A DNA stretch of 64,000 bases from Sporosarcina ureae DSM 2281 (GCF_000425545.1 NZ_AUDQ01000009.1:1-64000), one strand, 5' to 3'. Shown: positions 46,684-56,752, counted from the stretch's first letter. The notes: a model not told the origin generated them from the letters alone. Numbers and translations: made by a program.

Positions 46684-47709
46684 TTATACAGCAACTTCCG
46701 CTTTCCGTTTGGATAACTCCGCGGCTACGTCCATGATCATATCTTCCTGACCACCAACTACTTCGCGCTTGCCAAGTTCAATTAAAATGCTGCGGGAATC
46801 AATTCCGAATCGTTCAGCTGCTTTTTGTGCATGCAGATAGAAGCTTGAATATACGCCCGCATAACCGAGAACTAGACTGCCGCGTGTGATCTCCTGTGGT
46901 GTTTCCAGAATCGGCGCTACTAAATCTTCCGCCACGTCCATGATCTTATACAAATCGATACCAGTATGAATATTCATCTTATCGAGCACCGCAACCGCCA
47001 CTTCGGTCTGTGTATTCCCAGCTCCAGCACCAAGGCAGCGGATACTGCCGTCGATTCGTGTAGCGCCCGCTTCCATTGCAGCAAGCGTGTTCGCCATTGC
47101 CAGCGACAGATTATTATGTGCGTGGAAACCGATATTTGCGGTCAGATGTTCTTTCAGCAATGCAATGCGCTCTTTCACCTGATGAGGCAACAGTGCTCCT
47201 GCTGAATCCACAACATATACAGTATCCGCCCCGTAGCTCTCCATCAGTTTTGCTTGTTCCAGCAATTTCTTCGGAGACGCCATATGGGACATCATCAGGA
47301 AGCCGACTGTTTCTAAACCCAGCTCTTTCGCATACGCGATATGCTGCGCAGAGACATCCGCCTCTGTGACATGTGTCGCAACACGTGCCATTTTTACACC
47401 CAGCCCGGCTGCTTCCTTCAATTGTGGCATGGTCCCAATACCCGGTATGAGAAGTACCGCAATCTTTGCCTGCTTCACCTCGGCTACCGCTGCTTCGATC
47501 AGTTCCATTTCGTTTGTCAATGACAATCCATACTGCATGGAAGAACCGCCAAGCCCGTCTCCGTGAGAAACTTCTATATACGGTACGTTCGCATCATCCA
47601 AACCTTTAGCGATAGATTTTACTTGATCTACTGTGAATTGATGACGAACCGCATGGCTTCCGTCACGTAATGCAACTTCTGTCAGTACTATGTCTCGTTT
47701 ACTGTTCAT
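46684..47709 (-). CDS. 4-hydroxy-2-oxovalerate aldolase
   Basis: Start taken at ATG 47709 (AAGGGAATGGGAAG upstream) rather than at the ATG 21 bp earlier; 341 residues. DRE-TIM family: LRDGSHAVRHQF near the start, metal ligands in GFHAHNNLSLAMAN, and DGSIRCLGAGAGNTQTE. Cleaves 4-hydroxy-2-oxovalerate to pyruvate and acetaldehyde, and passes acetaldehyde to the dehydrogenase encoded next to it (XylK/DmpG). Confidence 0.93.
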   Translation of the reverse strand: MNSKRDIVLTEVALRDGSHAVRHQFTVDQVKSIAKGLDDANVPYIEVSHGDGLGGSSMQYGLSLTNEMELIEAAVAEVKQAKIAVLLIPGIGTMPQLKEAAGLGVKMARVATHVTEADVSAQHIAYAKELGLETVGFLMMSHMASPKKLLEQAKLMESYGADTVYVVDSAGALLPHQVKERIALLKEHLTANIGFHAHNNLSLAMANTLAAMEAGATRIDGSIRCLGAGAGNTQTEVAVAVLDKMNIHTGIDLYKIMDVAEDLVAPILETPQEITRGSLVLGYAGVYSSFYLHAQKAAERFGIDSRSILIELGKREVVGGQEDMIMDVAAELSKRKAEVAV

Positions 47710-47746
47710 CTTCCCATTCCCTTCTTTCATTTCTATCGAATATCAA

Positions 47747-48628
47747 TCAGACCGGTATATTGGCTACTTTATGCTTTGCCCACTCTTCCGCCATCTTCAC
47801 AGAAGATGCTGTCATAATATCCAAATTACCGGAGTATGTAGGTAAGTAATCCCCTACCCCCTCAACCTCGACGAACACGGTAATATCTTTACCGTCAAAA
47901 ATCGGTTCCTGTCTGAGTCGATAGCCCGGTACATATGATTGAACCTCTTTTTCCATTTCACGGATTGAAGCAGTAATTTCTTCTGTCTTCGCTTCCTCTT
48001 CCACCTGTATATGAATCGTATTCCGCATGAGGATCGGTGGTTCTGCGGGATTTAGCAGAATAATCGCTTTTCCTCTTTTAGCTCCGCCCACTTCGACAAT
48101 GCCACGAGTTGTTGTTTGGGTAAATTCATCAATATTTGCCCGTGTACCCGGCCCCGCACTTTTACTGGAAATAGTGGAGACAATTTCTCCGTATTCTACC
48201 GATTGCACTTGATGAACAGCATGGATGATCGGAATCGTCGCCTGGCCACCGCAAGTAATCAGGTTGATGTTGTCCGCGTCCAAATGTTCATCTAGATTAA
48301 CCGGTGGGACAACGATCGGGCCGATTGCCGCTGGTGTCATATCAATGACTTTTTTTCCCGCTTTTCGCAGTACTTCGTCATGATAGATATGTGCTTTGGC
48401 AGAAGTTGCATCGAAAATGATATCAGCAAGCTCAGGTCGTTCTAGGAAGCCGTCAATACCAGTAGTGATGACTTCGTAACCGTGCTCCGCTGCTTTCTTC
48501 AATCCATCCGACTCAGCATCTATGCCAATCATCGTTGTGAGTTCCAAAATAGGGGATCTGCTCAATTTCAACATGAGATCTGTTCCTATGTTTCCGGATC
48601 CAAGAATCGCTACTTTCACTTTTTTCAT
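47747..48628 (-). CDS. acetaldehyde dehydrogenase (acetylating)
   Basis: 293 residues. NAD site GSGNIGTD (10-17) and catalytic Cys126 in [12 protein letters not shown]. Oxidises acetaldehyde to acetyl-CoA with NAD and CoA. Pairs with the aldolase (DmpFG-type complex with an internal channel). Equivalent to xylQ/dmpF/mhpF. Confidence 0.94.
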   Translation of the reverse strand: MKKVKVAILGSGNIGTDLMLKLSRSPILELTTMIGIDAESDGLKKAAEHGYEVITTGIDGFLERPELADIIFDATSAKAHIYHDEVLRKAGKKVIDMTPAAIGPIVVPPVNLDEHLDADNINLITCGGQATIPIIHAVHQVQSVEYGEIVSTISSKSAGPGTRANIDEFTQTTTRGIVEVGGAKRGKAIILLNPAEPPILMRNTIHIQVEEEAKTEEITASIREMEKEVQSYVPGYRLRQEPIFDGKDITVFVEVEGVGDYLPTYSGNLDIMTASSVKMAEEWAKHKVANIPV

Positions 48629-48673
48629 CGTATACCCCTCTCATGGAAACGAATTTATACTGATCATGTGCAT

Positions 48674-49462
48674 TTAAAAATGCACGCTCACCTCGCCAAG
48701 ATGCGCAAATTTTGCGGTAAAGGTATCGCCCTCTTTTGCTTCAACAGCTGCGGAAAGAGCTCCTGACAATATCACTTCACCCGCGTTCAAGGAAATATCG
48801 AAGTCCGCGAGTCTGTTCGCGAGCCACGCAACACATTGAGCTGGGTTTCCGAGTGCGGCTGCCCCCACTCCTGTATTTACCAGTTGACCGTTCTTTGTCA
48901 GCACCATACCAAGCAGTTCCATGTCGACATCTTCGACTTTCACCGGCTTACCGCCTAGAGCATAGAAAGCAGAAGATGCGTTATCAGCGATTGTGTCCGG
49001 TAATTTTATCTTCCAGTCCTTCACCCGACTGTCTACTATTTCAATAGAAGGAAGTATATAATCGGTAGCCTGCAGGACATCCAGCGTCGTGACATTCGGA
49101 CCTTTTAAATCTTTCTTGAGAACAAAGGCAATTTCCCCTTCCACTTTAGGCAAGAGTACTTTATCCTTTGGTACGAGTCCGCCGTTTTCAATGACCATAC
49201 TGTCGAGCAGATGACCGTAATCCGGTTCATCTACCCCGAGCAGGTTCTGCATGGCCTTTGATGTCAACCCAATTTTCTTACCGATAATCGTTTGACCGTC
49301 AGCTGTTTTCTTTTTGATATTTTCCAGTTGAATAGAGTAAGCTTCTTCCACTGTCAGTTTCGGATCAGCCTCTGTTAAAGGAGGAATCCCGACTAACGTG
49401 TTCTCCGCTTCGAGCAAAGATTCCGCATACTTTTTTTGTTTCATAGCCACTTCCGTTGCCAT
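48674..49462 (-). CDS. 2-oxopent-4-enoate hydratase
   Basis: About 262 residues; a GTG at 49468 and an ATG at 49462 are both possible starts. KIGLTSKAMQNLLGVDEPDY and GHLLDSM, the metal Glu pair in LPKVEGEIAFVL, and IVDSRVKDW are typical of the XylJ/DmpE hydratase rather than the decarboxylase. Adds water to 2-oxopent-4-enoate, giving 4-hydroxy-2-oxovalerate. Confidence 0.86.
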   Translation of the reverse strand: MATEVAMKQKKYAESLLEAENTLVGIPPLTEADPKLTVEEAYSIQLENIKKKTADGQTIIGKKIGLTSKAMQNLLGVDEPDYGHLLDSMVIENGGLVPKDKVLLPKVEGEIAFVLKKDLKGPNVTTLDVLQATDYILPSIEIVDSRVKDWKIKLPDTIADNASSAFYALGGKPVKVEDVDMELLGMVLTKNGQLVNTGVGAAALGNPAQCVAWLANRLADFDISLNAGEVILSGALSAAVEAKEGDTFTAKFAHLGEVSVHF

Positions 49463-49478
49463 AATCACTTTCCCGCCT

Positions 49479-50954
49479 TTACAGTTTTATTGTTATGTTT
49501 GACAACTCGGAATAGAAATCGATACTATGCATGCCGCCTGTACGCCCCACGCCGCTGTGCTTCATCCCCCCAAAAGGTGTGCGAAGGTCACGAAGGAACC
49601 AGGTATTCACCCAAATAATTCCTGCTTCAATTTGATGTGCCACACGGTGTCCGCGTTTTAGGTTCGTTGTCCAAATCGAAGCACTTAGCCCGTAATGTGT
49701 ATCATTTGCCTGTTCAATGACTTCTTCTTCTGTATCAAACGGAACGACCGTTACGACAGGTCCGAAGATTTCTTCTTTGATACAGCGGGAATCATTTTTA
49801 AGACCGGTAATAATCGTCGGCTCTAGGAAATAACCTTTGTCGATTCCTTCAGGTCTTTTACCGCCAATCACGAATTTTCCGCCCTCTTCCCGGGCAATAT
49901 CGATATAGCTGTTAACACGGTCGTAGTGTTCTTTACTCACCAGTGCGCCTACATTTGTATCTTTATCAAACGGCTGTCCAACTTTTAATTCTTTCGCTTT
50001 GGCTGTGAACTTTTCGAGGAACTCGTCATACGCCGACCGTTCGACGTAAATTCGCGATCCGCATAGGCAAACTTCACCCTGATTTATAAAGCTAGACTTG
50101 ACTGTTGTGGCAACCACTTCATCTATATCTGCGTCAGCAAAAATGATATTCGGGTTTTTACCGCCCAATTCATAGGAAAGCTTCTTCAATGAATCAGCGC
50201 CCGCCTTCATGATGGCGGATCCCGTACTCGGCTCCCCGATGAATGAAATCGCATCCACGTCAGGGTGCTCTGAAATCGCGCCGCCCGCTGAACCTGGCCC
50301 GAATCCATGAACCAAATTCACGACCCCGTCCGGAACGCCCGCTTCTTTAATGATTTCCATGAGTACAGTGGCTGTCATCGGTGTCCATTCAGCCGGTTTC
50401 ACGACAACGGTGTTCCCCATACCGATACAAGGGGCTAGTTTCCAAGTAAGCAAAAGCAATGGCAGATTCCAAGGCTTAATCATCCCCACCACACCGACGG
50501 GACGGCGCAGTGTATAATGCAGAGCTTCACTGTTCTGCTGGTAAGCGTCCGTTCCGACTGATGTAATATAGTCAGCAAAGAAATGGAAGTTGTATGCTGC
50601 TCTCGGGATATCTACAGAGTTGGCTAGGGAGAATGGTTTCCCTGTGTCCAATGCTTCTAGGCGCGCCAGCTCTTCCTGTCTTTCTAGGATCAGATCACCA
50701 ATTTTGCGAAGCATTTTAGAACGTTCTTCTAGAGTAACGTTTTTCCACGGTCCGTTAAGTGCTTTTCTAGCAGCCTTTACCGCAGCATCCACTTCCTCCT
50801 TACCGCCTTCCGCCACGATCGCCTGTACTTCTTCAGTTGCCGGATTAATATTTTCAAAGCTCTTATTTTTATCGATTTCGATATATTTTCCGTCGATAAA
50901 GTGACGGCTGTCGATTGCTTGTACTTTTGTTTTTGTGATCATAACTTTATTCAT
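49479..50954 (-). CDS. 2-hydroxymuconate semialdehyde dehydrogenase
   Basis: 491 residues, ALDH superfamily. Catalytic Cys296 in QGEVCLCG, Glu262 in ELGGKNP and Asn163 in KPWNLP. Arg118 in DIPRAAYNFHFFAD corresponds to an Arg that binds the substrate carboxylate in amino- and hydroxymuconate semialdehyde dehydrogenases. The usual ISPWNLP is IKPWNLP here and FTGS/ET is FIGEPSTG, a small departure from the family. Oxidises the muconic semialdehyde to 2-hydroxymuconate. Confidence 0.9.
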   Translation of the reverse strand: MNKVMITKTKVQAIDSRHFIDGKYIEIDKNKSFENINPATEEVQAIVAEGGKEEVDAAVKAARKALNGPWKNVTLEERSKMLRKIGDLILERQEELARLEALDTGKPFSLANSVDIPRAAYNFHFFADYITSVGTDAYQQNSEALHYTLRRPVGVVGMIKPWNLPLLLLTWKLAPCIGMGNTVVVKPAEWTPMTATVLMEIIKEAGVPDGVVNLVHGFGPGSAGGAISEHPDVDAISFIGEPSTGSAIMKAGADSLKKLSYELGGKNPNIIFADADIDEVVATTVKSSFINQGEVCLCGSRIYVERSAYDEFLEKFTAKAKELKVGQPFDKDTNVGALVSKEHYDRVNSYIDIAREEGGKFVIGGKRPEGIDKGYFLEPTIITGLKNDSRCIKEEIFGPVVTVVPFDTEEEVIEQANDTHYGLSASIWTTNLKRGHRVAHQIEAGIIWVNTWFLRDLRTPFGGMKHSGVGRTGGMHSIDFYSELSNITIKL

Positions 50955-51013
50955 CTCCAGTATTTTATAATGATATCAATAGGCCGCTGCCCCGATGATG
51001 AAACCTCATTCAC

Positions 51014-51283
51014 TTAGCCTGCTTCACTTTTCTCACATGTAAAGGGTGTATCTGCCATTTTGATTGAGCCTGATGGACAACTGTCATAAGCATCCTCTAA
51101 ATCTTCAACTAACTCTTCAGGCACCGGTGTATGACCTTGGTTGTCATCCAGAATGGCAAATGAAGTCCCTTCGTCATCGTAATCAAACAAATCAGGTGCC
51201 GCTATTCCACATGCACTACACGCAATACAAGTATCCTGATCAACGATTGTATATTTTACGATATCGCATCCTCCTCCTGTCAC
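51014..51283 (-). CDS. ferredoxin [4Fe-4S], Bacillus Fer type
   Basis: One cluster bound by CIACSACG and a later Cys in DSCPSGS. It resembles Bacillus Fer and should carry electrons from the reductase to the ring dioxygenase. The start is unclear: a GTG at 51283 gives 89 residues but has no ribosome site, whereas AGGAGGAGG lies inside that frame. The residue aligned with the Met of Bacillus Fer is encoded by ATC at 51260-51262, exactly 7 bp after that site. Use of a rare ATC start is possible. Confidence 0.85.
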   Translation of the reverse strand: MTGGGCDIVKYTIVDQDTCIACSACGIAAPDLFDYDDEGTSFAILDDNQGHTPVPEELVEDLEDAYDSCPSGSIKMADTPFTCEKSEAG

Positions 51284-51395
51284 TTCATTTTGCGTTCGGG
51301 TTGAGTAGACTGTCCTTCAAATTACGGAAGCTATAAACGATTGGATAGTCAAATTGCTAAATACTTATCAGTATACAAAGTATTATGTTTACTAA

Positions 51396-52436
51396 TTAGC
51401 TGACGCTGATTGCTTTTTCTGCCTTTTTCGTCTTTTGTTCCGTTTCAGACATCGTACTGGTACTGTGCGGAGCCTGCACTTTTGCTTCCGGATCTATGTG
51501 AACCTTTGCATGGCTGATCGCAATCGGCGCTTCACCAAACCCCGTCGCAATGAGTTTCACTTTCCCTTCGTATGTGCAAATATCTCCAACTGCATAAATT
51601 CCTTCTATAGTCGTTTCCATTTTCGAATTGACGACTATGGAATTCTTTTGAATTTCCAACCCCCATTGACCGATCGGGCCTAATGAAGATACAAACCCAA
51701 AGTTTACGAGTACATCATCCACTTCTATTACCTTACTCATCTCGCCTTTTGCTTCTTTGATTGTCACTTTTTCTATTCTTTCGCTGCCTTCTAGCTTCGC
51801 CGGTACATACGGTGTCAAGATTTCTACCTTGGATTGTTTCAGTAGCTCTACACTGTGTTCGTGTGCACGGAACTTATCTCTTCTGTGAATAAGGGAAACT
51901 TTGCTTGCGATTGGCTCTAACATCAAAGCCCAATCGACAGCTGAATCTCCACCGCCAAATAAGATGACATCTTTCCCTGCAAAGTCACTCATATTCGTAA
52001 CGTAGTAATGCAGATTTCCTTCCGCAAATTCCTCTTCCCTCTCTATATTCATCTTTCTCGGCTGAAAGGCTCCGTTGCCTGCAGTGATGATGACGGTCCG
52101 AGAGTAATGTGTTGATTGGCTAGTTGTCAATTTGAAATGACCATCTGCTTGTTTCTCCACATTTTCGACTACTTCATTTAAACAAACTGTCGTTTCAAAT
52201 TGTTTCATTTGCTCCGTGAGATTATCTACAAGATCTTGGGCTTTCACTTTAGGGAACCCGGCGATATCATAAATATATTTCTCAGGGTACAAGGCAGCTA
52301 ATTGTCCTCCCAACTGCGGAAGACTTTCGATAACTTTTACAGTCATTTGTCGCATACCCGCGTAAAATGCAGTAAACATGCCGACTGGACCGCCACCGAT
52401 AATTGTTACATCTACTATCTCGGATTGTTCAACCAT
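51396..52436 (-). CDS. ferredoxin-NAD(P)+ reductase, thioredoxin-reductase-like
   Basis: Start at ATG 52436 with AGGAGAGG 7 bp upstream; 346 residues. FAD site [16 protein letters not shown], the second dinucleotide site [12 protein letters not shown], and [20 protein letters not shown] near the C-terminus. The redox-active CxxC of thioredoxin reductase is missing, as in the YumC-type FNR. Supplies electrons to the ferredoxin next to it, so this Rieske system has three separate parts. Confidence 0.9.
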   Translation of the reverse strand: MVEQSEIVDVTIIGGGPVGMFTAFYAGMRQMTVKVIESLPQLGGQLAALYPEKYIYDIAGFPKVKAQDLVDNLTEQMKQFETTVCLNEVVENVEKQADGHFKLTTSQSTHYSRTVIITAGNGAFQPRKMNIEREEEFAEGNLHYYVTNMSDFAGKDVILFGGGDSAVDWALMLEPIASKVSLIHRRDKFRAHEHSVELLKQSKVEILTPYVPAKLEGSERIEKVTIKEAKGEMSKVIEVDDVLVNFGFVSSLGPIGQWGLEIQKNSIVVNSKMETTIEGIYAVGDICTYEGKVKLIATGFGEAPIAISHAKVHIDPEAKVQAPHSTSTMSETEQKTKKAEKAISVS

Positions 52437-52485
52437 GGCTGTTCCTCTCCTAGCTGTGTAAAATTTAGGTCCACACGACTGACCC

Positions 52486-52992
52486 TTATAAAATAAGACT
52501 GATTTTTCCGTGAGGGCGTAGGCTATCATGCTTTAAGGTAACTTTTTTGTCCTGAATCATGATTTTATCGTCTCTCACAATCAGCTTGTAATCATTAACG
52601 CCAACAAAACAATCCAGCACTTCACGCTTTGTCCGGTATGTCGAGAAGTTGCAGCGCACATGAAGAGAATCGCCTTCTTGACCTTTAATCCGTACATTAT
52701 TCACATTACGTATCGTAGTAGAATGCGGATATTCCACATGTGCTTCTTTTTTTAACAGACGTTCCGCTCTTTCTTTCAGACGTGAACGAGTATCATTGAT
52801 ATAGAAAATCGACTTTGCAGGATCAGCTTCCGGATTGCCGAGCGGTGGCACAACGTACGTACCGTCATCCGTAAACAGCTCAGACCACTCCACCAGTTTC
52901 CACTCATCAAGGAGCTCTGATTCGTAGTATAGAAATTCCTTAATCTGCTGGATGCTTATAGTAACCTTGGTGCTCAGAAGCGTCTCTGTCAT
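52486..52992 (-). CDS. ring-hydroxylating dioxygenase beta subunit
   Basis: 168 residues, cystatin/NTF2-like fold. [31 protein letters not shown] and [14 protein letters not shown] are family segments. It has a structural role in an alpha3-beta3 complex. The ATG overlaps the alpha-subunit stop (ATGA). Confidence 0.9.
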   Translation of the reverse strand: MTETLLSTKVTISIQQIKEFLYYESELLDEWKLVEWSELFTDDGTYVVPPLGNPEADPAKSIFYINDTRSRLKERAERLLKKEAHVEYPHSTTIRNVNNVRIKGQEGDSLHVRCNFSTYRTKREVLDCFVGVNDYKLIVRDDKIMIQDKKVTLKHDSLRPHGKISLIL

Positions 52993-54260
52993 GATAAAAC
53001 CTCCTCTTTCACATTTTCTTTCGTCATAATTTCATTCCATCTTCTCCAGAAACTTCGCATTTGCTCTTCGTCCGTCGCCTGTGCTTGGTCGCGGTTCATT
53101 CCCTTTGAAATATCGTTCCATTCCACTTCTAAATTGTTCAAGTATCCTTCCTGGCACAGTTCAAGAGCTTCGTTGTCATCCGGAGTCGCAAATCCGCCAG
53201 GTCCGAGAAATTCGAGGAAGTTATCATTTCTTCGCAACCTGAACTTTTCGCTCTCGTCTTTAGGAGCTAACGAATACCCCGTCACTTCCATATAACCCGG
53301 TTCAGTAGGATAGAAGGTCCGTGCCGTGATTGCCATGATGTCGTTTATGACCAGGTTTGGGAAGATCAATATGTTTCGGTTATATTTGGCTATTCGTTCC
53401 CCGCGCTCTTCACCATGTAGTTCAATCAGTTTGTCTTTTAGTTCCTGTATTTCCTTCTTGTCTTCTTCTTCCCATGCAGGCGTCCACTCCGCAACCGGTC
53501 TTCCCCAAGGCGCAATGTATTCAATTACCGCATGGCCGTTCCCAAGGTCAATTCCTTTTCCTTCAAGAACTGCTTTTCTCATCGTAGGATCCTGAGCGGC
53601 TTTGATATCAAAATAGGTTTTATGCGTCGGCATGCCGTGGTAAAGATCGACACTGTTCTCAGAAATCAGCTTCCAGTTTGCACGGACACTGTATTGCTGC
53701 GGATCCCCTAGAACTTCCAATCCTGCATCTGATTGGTCTGCCACTAAATCGATATATTCTTTCGCATTTCCAAGGTATTCTTCCAACGAAACTGCTTCGC
53801 TGTCATAGTTTACAAACATAAAGCCGCGATAACTTTCCAAACGGGAGACTTCCGTCATGTTTTTGGAACCATCACAGTTGAACGTATCAGGGAATCCGTC
53901 TTTACCTGGCATCCCTACGAGCTCCCCGTCATTTTTAAATGTCCAGGCGTGATAGAAGCATCTGAAGACTTTAGTATTTCCTTCATTTTCCCTGCAGACT
54001 AACGCACCGCGGTGAGGACAGGAATTATATAGAGCCCTGATTACGCCTTCATTATCACGAGTGAATATGAGGTTTCGTCCGCCGACTTTCTTTCTCTTAA
54101 AATCACCGTTTTTCGGAAGCTCAGATTCATGTCCAATATAGATCCAACACTCGCTGAAGATCTTTTCACGTTCTTCCTGTAATACATCGTGACTCGTAAA
54201 GACGCTGCGGTGAACGGAAAACTCAGACTTCTTGACGTTCTCAATGATATAGCTTTTCAT
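52989..54260 (-). CDS. ring-hydroxylating dioxygenase alpha subunit (Rieske oxygenase)
   Basis: Start at ATG 54260 with AGGGAGGA upstream; 423 residues. The Rieske 2Fe-2S cluster is bound by Cys81-x-His83 (CPHRGA) and Cys101/His104 (CFYHAW). The mononuclear iron site is NSVDLYHGMPTH with Asp205, His208 and His213. The N-terminal CWIYIGHESELPKNGDF and KVGGRNLIF resemble p-cumate 2,3-dioxygenase large subunits more than benzoate 1,2-dioxygenase. Adds O2 across a ring double bond to make a cis-diol. Substrate assignment needs biochemical work. Confidence 0.88.
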   Translation of the reverse strand: MKSYIIENVKKSEFSVHRSVFTSHDVLQEEREKIFSECWIYIGHESELPKNGDFKRKKVGGRNLIFTRDNEGVIRALYNSCPHRGALVCRENEGNTKVFRCFYHAWTFKNDGELVGMPGKDGFPDTFNCDGSKNMTEVSRLESYRGFMFVNYDSEAVSLEEYLGNAKEYIDLVADQSDAGLEVLGDPQQYSVRANWKLISENSVDLYHGMPTHKTYFDIKAAQDPTMRKAVLEGKGIDLGNGHAVIEYIAPWGRPVAEWTPAWEEEDKKEIQELKDKLIELHGEERGERIAKYNRNILIFPNLVINDIMAITARTFYPTEPGYMEVTGYSLAPKDESEKFRLRRNDNFLEFLGPGGFATPDDNEALELCQEGYLNNLEVEWNDISKGMNRDQAQATDEEQMRSFWRRWNEIMTKENVKEEVLS

Positions 54261-54352
54261 TATGTTTCCTCCCTTTCGTGTTGGCAGTACTTCCACTGCA
54301 CCCAAATTAGTATTTACAATTCTAAATGAAGATCCCGTCTGGCAATTCGATT

Positions 54353-55129
54353 TTATTGCATCGTACTTCCGCCATTCACACTAATTACCTGACCATTTAT
54401 AAAGGATGCTTTATCGGAAGCCAAGAACACTACCGCATCTGCAACCTCTTCCGGGTAAGCTCCCCTTCCGATCGGAATAATATCGATATAGCGGTTTACT
54501 AGTTTAGTATCTCGGTCACGGATATCATCGAGCAGCTCTCCTTCTACTGCTGGAGGGGCGATGACGTTGGCAGTAATATTACTCTTCGCAAATTCTCTCC
54601 CTAATCCCGAAACAATAGCGTGAACTCCGCCTTTCGCAGCGTTATATGCCGCATGATCCCATAAACCGTTACGGACTGAATCTGCACCGATGTTGATGAT
54701 TCTTCCGTAATTTTGCTCGACCATATGAGGTAGAACTTTATAGCATGACCAGAGCATCGTCCATAAATTTCGGTCAATGGTTGTTTTCAACGTTTCGGGT
54801 GTCTGTTCTAGGAACGGTAGAATGACACCGCCACCTGCATTGTTCACGAGGATATCTATCTTCTCCCAGTTTTGAATCGCCTTGTCAGTCATTTCCGCGA
54901 CATTCTCTTCCTTGGACAGATCACCGATATAATAATCCGATTGCTGACCCGTTTCCTTGGTAATCTCCTCTGAAACGGCTTTTGTACGTTCAGGATGTGT
55001 TCCAGTTACTAATACATTCGCTCCCTGCTGTGCAAGTCCGATTGCAATCGCTTTCCCAATGCCTCTCGAAGAACCTGTCACAATTGCAACCTTGCCTTCT
55101 AAAAGTGATTCCTGCTGCTGACTAGCCAT
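54353..55129 (-). CDS. SDR-family cis-dihydrodiol dehydrogenase
   Basis: Start likely at ATG 55129; AAGGAG lies 12 bp upstream, and another ATG directly after it (55141) is too close. 258 residues. NAD site TGSSRGIG (18-25), NNAG (96-99), catalytic Ser151, Tyr162 and Lys166 in YNAAK. By position it should rearomatise the cis-diol formed by the dioxygenase to a catechol. First gene of the operon. Confidence 0.85.
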   Translation of the reverse strand: MASQQQESLLEGKVAIVTGSSRGIGKAIAIGLAQQGANVLVTGTHPERTKAVSEEITKETGQQSDYYIGDLSKEENVAEMTDKAIQNWEKIDILVNNAGGGVILPFLEQTPETLKTTIDRNLWTMLWSCYKVLPHMVEQNYGRIINIGADSVRNGLWDHAAYNAAKGGVHAIVSGLGREFAKSNITANVIAPPAVEGELLDDIRDRDTKLVNRYIDIIPIGRGAYPEEVADAVVFLASDKASFINGQVISVNGGSTMQ

Positions 55130-55189
55130 AATTTCAGTCATCTCCTTCGATTTGTGAAAACCATACATTTTTGATCCGGTAGTCAAATG

Positions 55190-55534
55190 AAATTCAGTTC
55201 CTGTTCATATCCTACGGTCGATCACTAAAAGTTGACTCTTCGCTGTATACAGTGTCCAGTTATCATTCATTGAGCGCTTCCTGCACTGTGTGGAACTTTT
55301 ACCACTCCAATCACTAACACAATTGTGATGGCGAATTAGTGAAATGAAAACCACTTGTTTGAGTGCCCCGTTTCCTAAAAGAATAATGATCCATTTTAAA
55401 CCTCGGTATGTAACCGCATACATTTTCATTAGAAAACAAAATCTCTTCCGCTGGATTTCCTCGCTTTAAGAAAAGCGCCTCAAACTTGTTTCTCAAGTAA
55501 ACTTGTAATTGTGTCAGTTCAATGAACTTAACTT
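55190..55534 (-). other. long untranslated leader of the aromatic operon
   Basis: If the promoter at 55541-55570 is right, the message has a leader of about 400 nt before the first gene. No open frame in it has a ribosome site or recognisable product. I see no classical riboswitch. Confidence 0.35.
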
Positions 55535-55570
55535 ACTCTCAGTATAAGATGCGAAAATAGATAACACCAA
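55516..55570 (-). promoter_or_regulatory. candidate promoter and palindrome of the aromatic operon
   Basis: On the minus strand TTGGTG (55565-55570), 18 bp and TATACT (55541-55546). Just downstream is the 13-bp palindrome AGTTCAATGAACT at 55516-55528, a possible operator. Confidence 0.45.
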
Positions 55571-55753
55571 TCGAATATAATTTGTTATTTGTACTATTCA
55601 GAAGATTTTTTCTATACAAGTTTTTTGGTGACTCCACGTCTAACTAGGTGTTCAACTTTTCCAGCCCCTTACAGTGAAGATGTTTAATAGATTTAGTTTC
55701 TGCTCTATAGATGAAGGAAAATATCATTTGGGTATTACGACTGAAAAATGTTT

Positions 55754-55781
55754 TTGACAGCTTTAAATCTAGTGCTATACT
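55754..55781 (+). promoter_or_regulatory. promoter of the LysR gene
   Basis: Consensus TTGACA (55754-55759), 16 bp and TATACT (55776-55781), followed about 60 bp later by the TTG start of the regulator. An AATTACCAATTTGGAATAAA stretch between them could be a LysR box, but the match is weak. Confidence 0.75.
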
Positions 55782-55842
55782 TATTGAATAATTACCAATT
55801 TGGAATAAATTCCATCTCATTATCTGCATAGGGGGTAAGCAA

Positions 55843-56730
55843 TTGGATAAAACTCAGCTGGAAACTTTTTTGACTATCGTGGAACAGAAGAGCTATTCAA
55901 AAACAGCAAATTTGCTAAATGTTACACAGCCTACAGTCACAGCCCGGATAAAGAATCTGGAGCTCGAGTTGTCCTGCTCGTTATTTGAACGAGTCGGCCG
56001 GAAGATTGTTCCGACAAAAGAAGGCACGGTTTTTTTTGAATATGCAACGAACATATTAACGTATATGAACCATTCAAAAGAAGTAACAAAGCATTCCAAC
56101 TTCCCGGAAATCAGAATTGGTTTTTCACCCGGTTATTCCTATTCCTTTATGACTGAACTCCTGAACGCAATCATTACGATTGAAAACTTAAATATTACGA
56201 TAATTGAAGGTGAAGATTCCTGCAGTCTGAATGAACAGATTTTGTCAGGTGAATTGGATTTAGTATTCACTCGAAACGTTAGCGCCCACCGCCCGGAAAT
56301 CATAACGGAATATCTGTTTGATAATAATTTAGTCGTTGTTCTAGGAAAAGACCATACTCTGGCTGAGAAGGATAAGCTCGCAATCGGCGACCTTGAAGGT
56401 GAAACACTGATCAGCTATAGACGTAAATCCAATCTCTGGAATGAAATTGATCAGAAGTTGGTCGGTGTTCCCGATATTAAACGAATTGATGTGGACAATA
56501 ATGAAATGCTGATGACGATTATTGAAAGTGGAATAGGAATCGGTATTACACCATCTCTTGGAATTCATAGATTAAAGAAAAATGACATAGTCGTCAGAAA
56601 AATGAAGGATATCTCCAATATCCCGAACAGAGTCTATGTGCAGTACAGAAAAAGCTCCATAATTGCTGCGCCTGTCAAGAAAATTATCTACTCCATCATC
56701 AACCATGAAATGGAAGTGACATGTAATTAA
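55843..56730 (+). CDS. LysR-family transcriptional regulator
   Basis: 295 residues, TTG start with GGGGGTAA upstream. The N-terminal winged helix (about 3-60: FLTIVEQKSYSKTANLLNVT, PTVTARIKNLELEL) is typical of LysR. The effector domain (about 90-290) would bind an aromatic acid or its product. It is divergent from the catabolic operon and precedes the benzoate transporter gene, so it is the likely activator of both. Confidence 0.92.
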   Translation: MDKTQLETFLTIVEQKSYSKTANLLNVTQPTVTARIKNLELELSCSLFERVGRKIVPTKEGTVFFEYATNILTYMNHSKEVTKHSNFPEIRIGFSPGYSYSFMTELLNAIITIENLNITIIEGEDSCSLNEQILSGELDLVFTRNVSAHRPEIITEYLFDNNLVVVLGKDHTLAEKDKLAIGDLEGETLISYRRKSNLWNEIDQKLVGVPDIKRIDVDNNEMLMTIIESGIGIGITPSLGIHRLKKNDIVVRKMKDISNIPNRVYVQYRKSSIIAAPVKKIIYSIINHEMEVTCN

Positions 56731-56738
56731 CCTGTAAA

Positions 56739-56752
56739 TGTAAGCGCTTATA
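56739..56752 (+). promoter_or_regulatory. possible cre (CcpA) site
   Basis: TGTAAGCGCTTATA fits the cre consensus TGWNANCGNTNWCA except for one base. Located between lysR and the transporter gene, it would allow catabolite repression. The Crh gene in this window is a cofactor of CcpA. Confidence 0.35.

Noticed and set aside
43443..55129. 3-hydroxyanthranilate (kynurenine or 2-nitrobenzoate) pathway
   Set aside because: ACMSD-like and muconate genes fit, but no cupin-type 3-hydroxyanthranilate dioxygenase or aminomuconate deaminase exists here; a type I extradiol enzyme and a tautomerase take their places.
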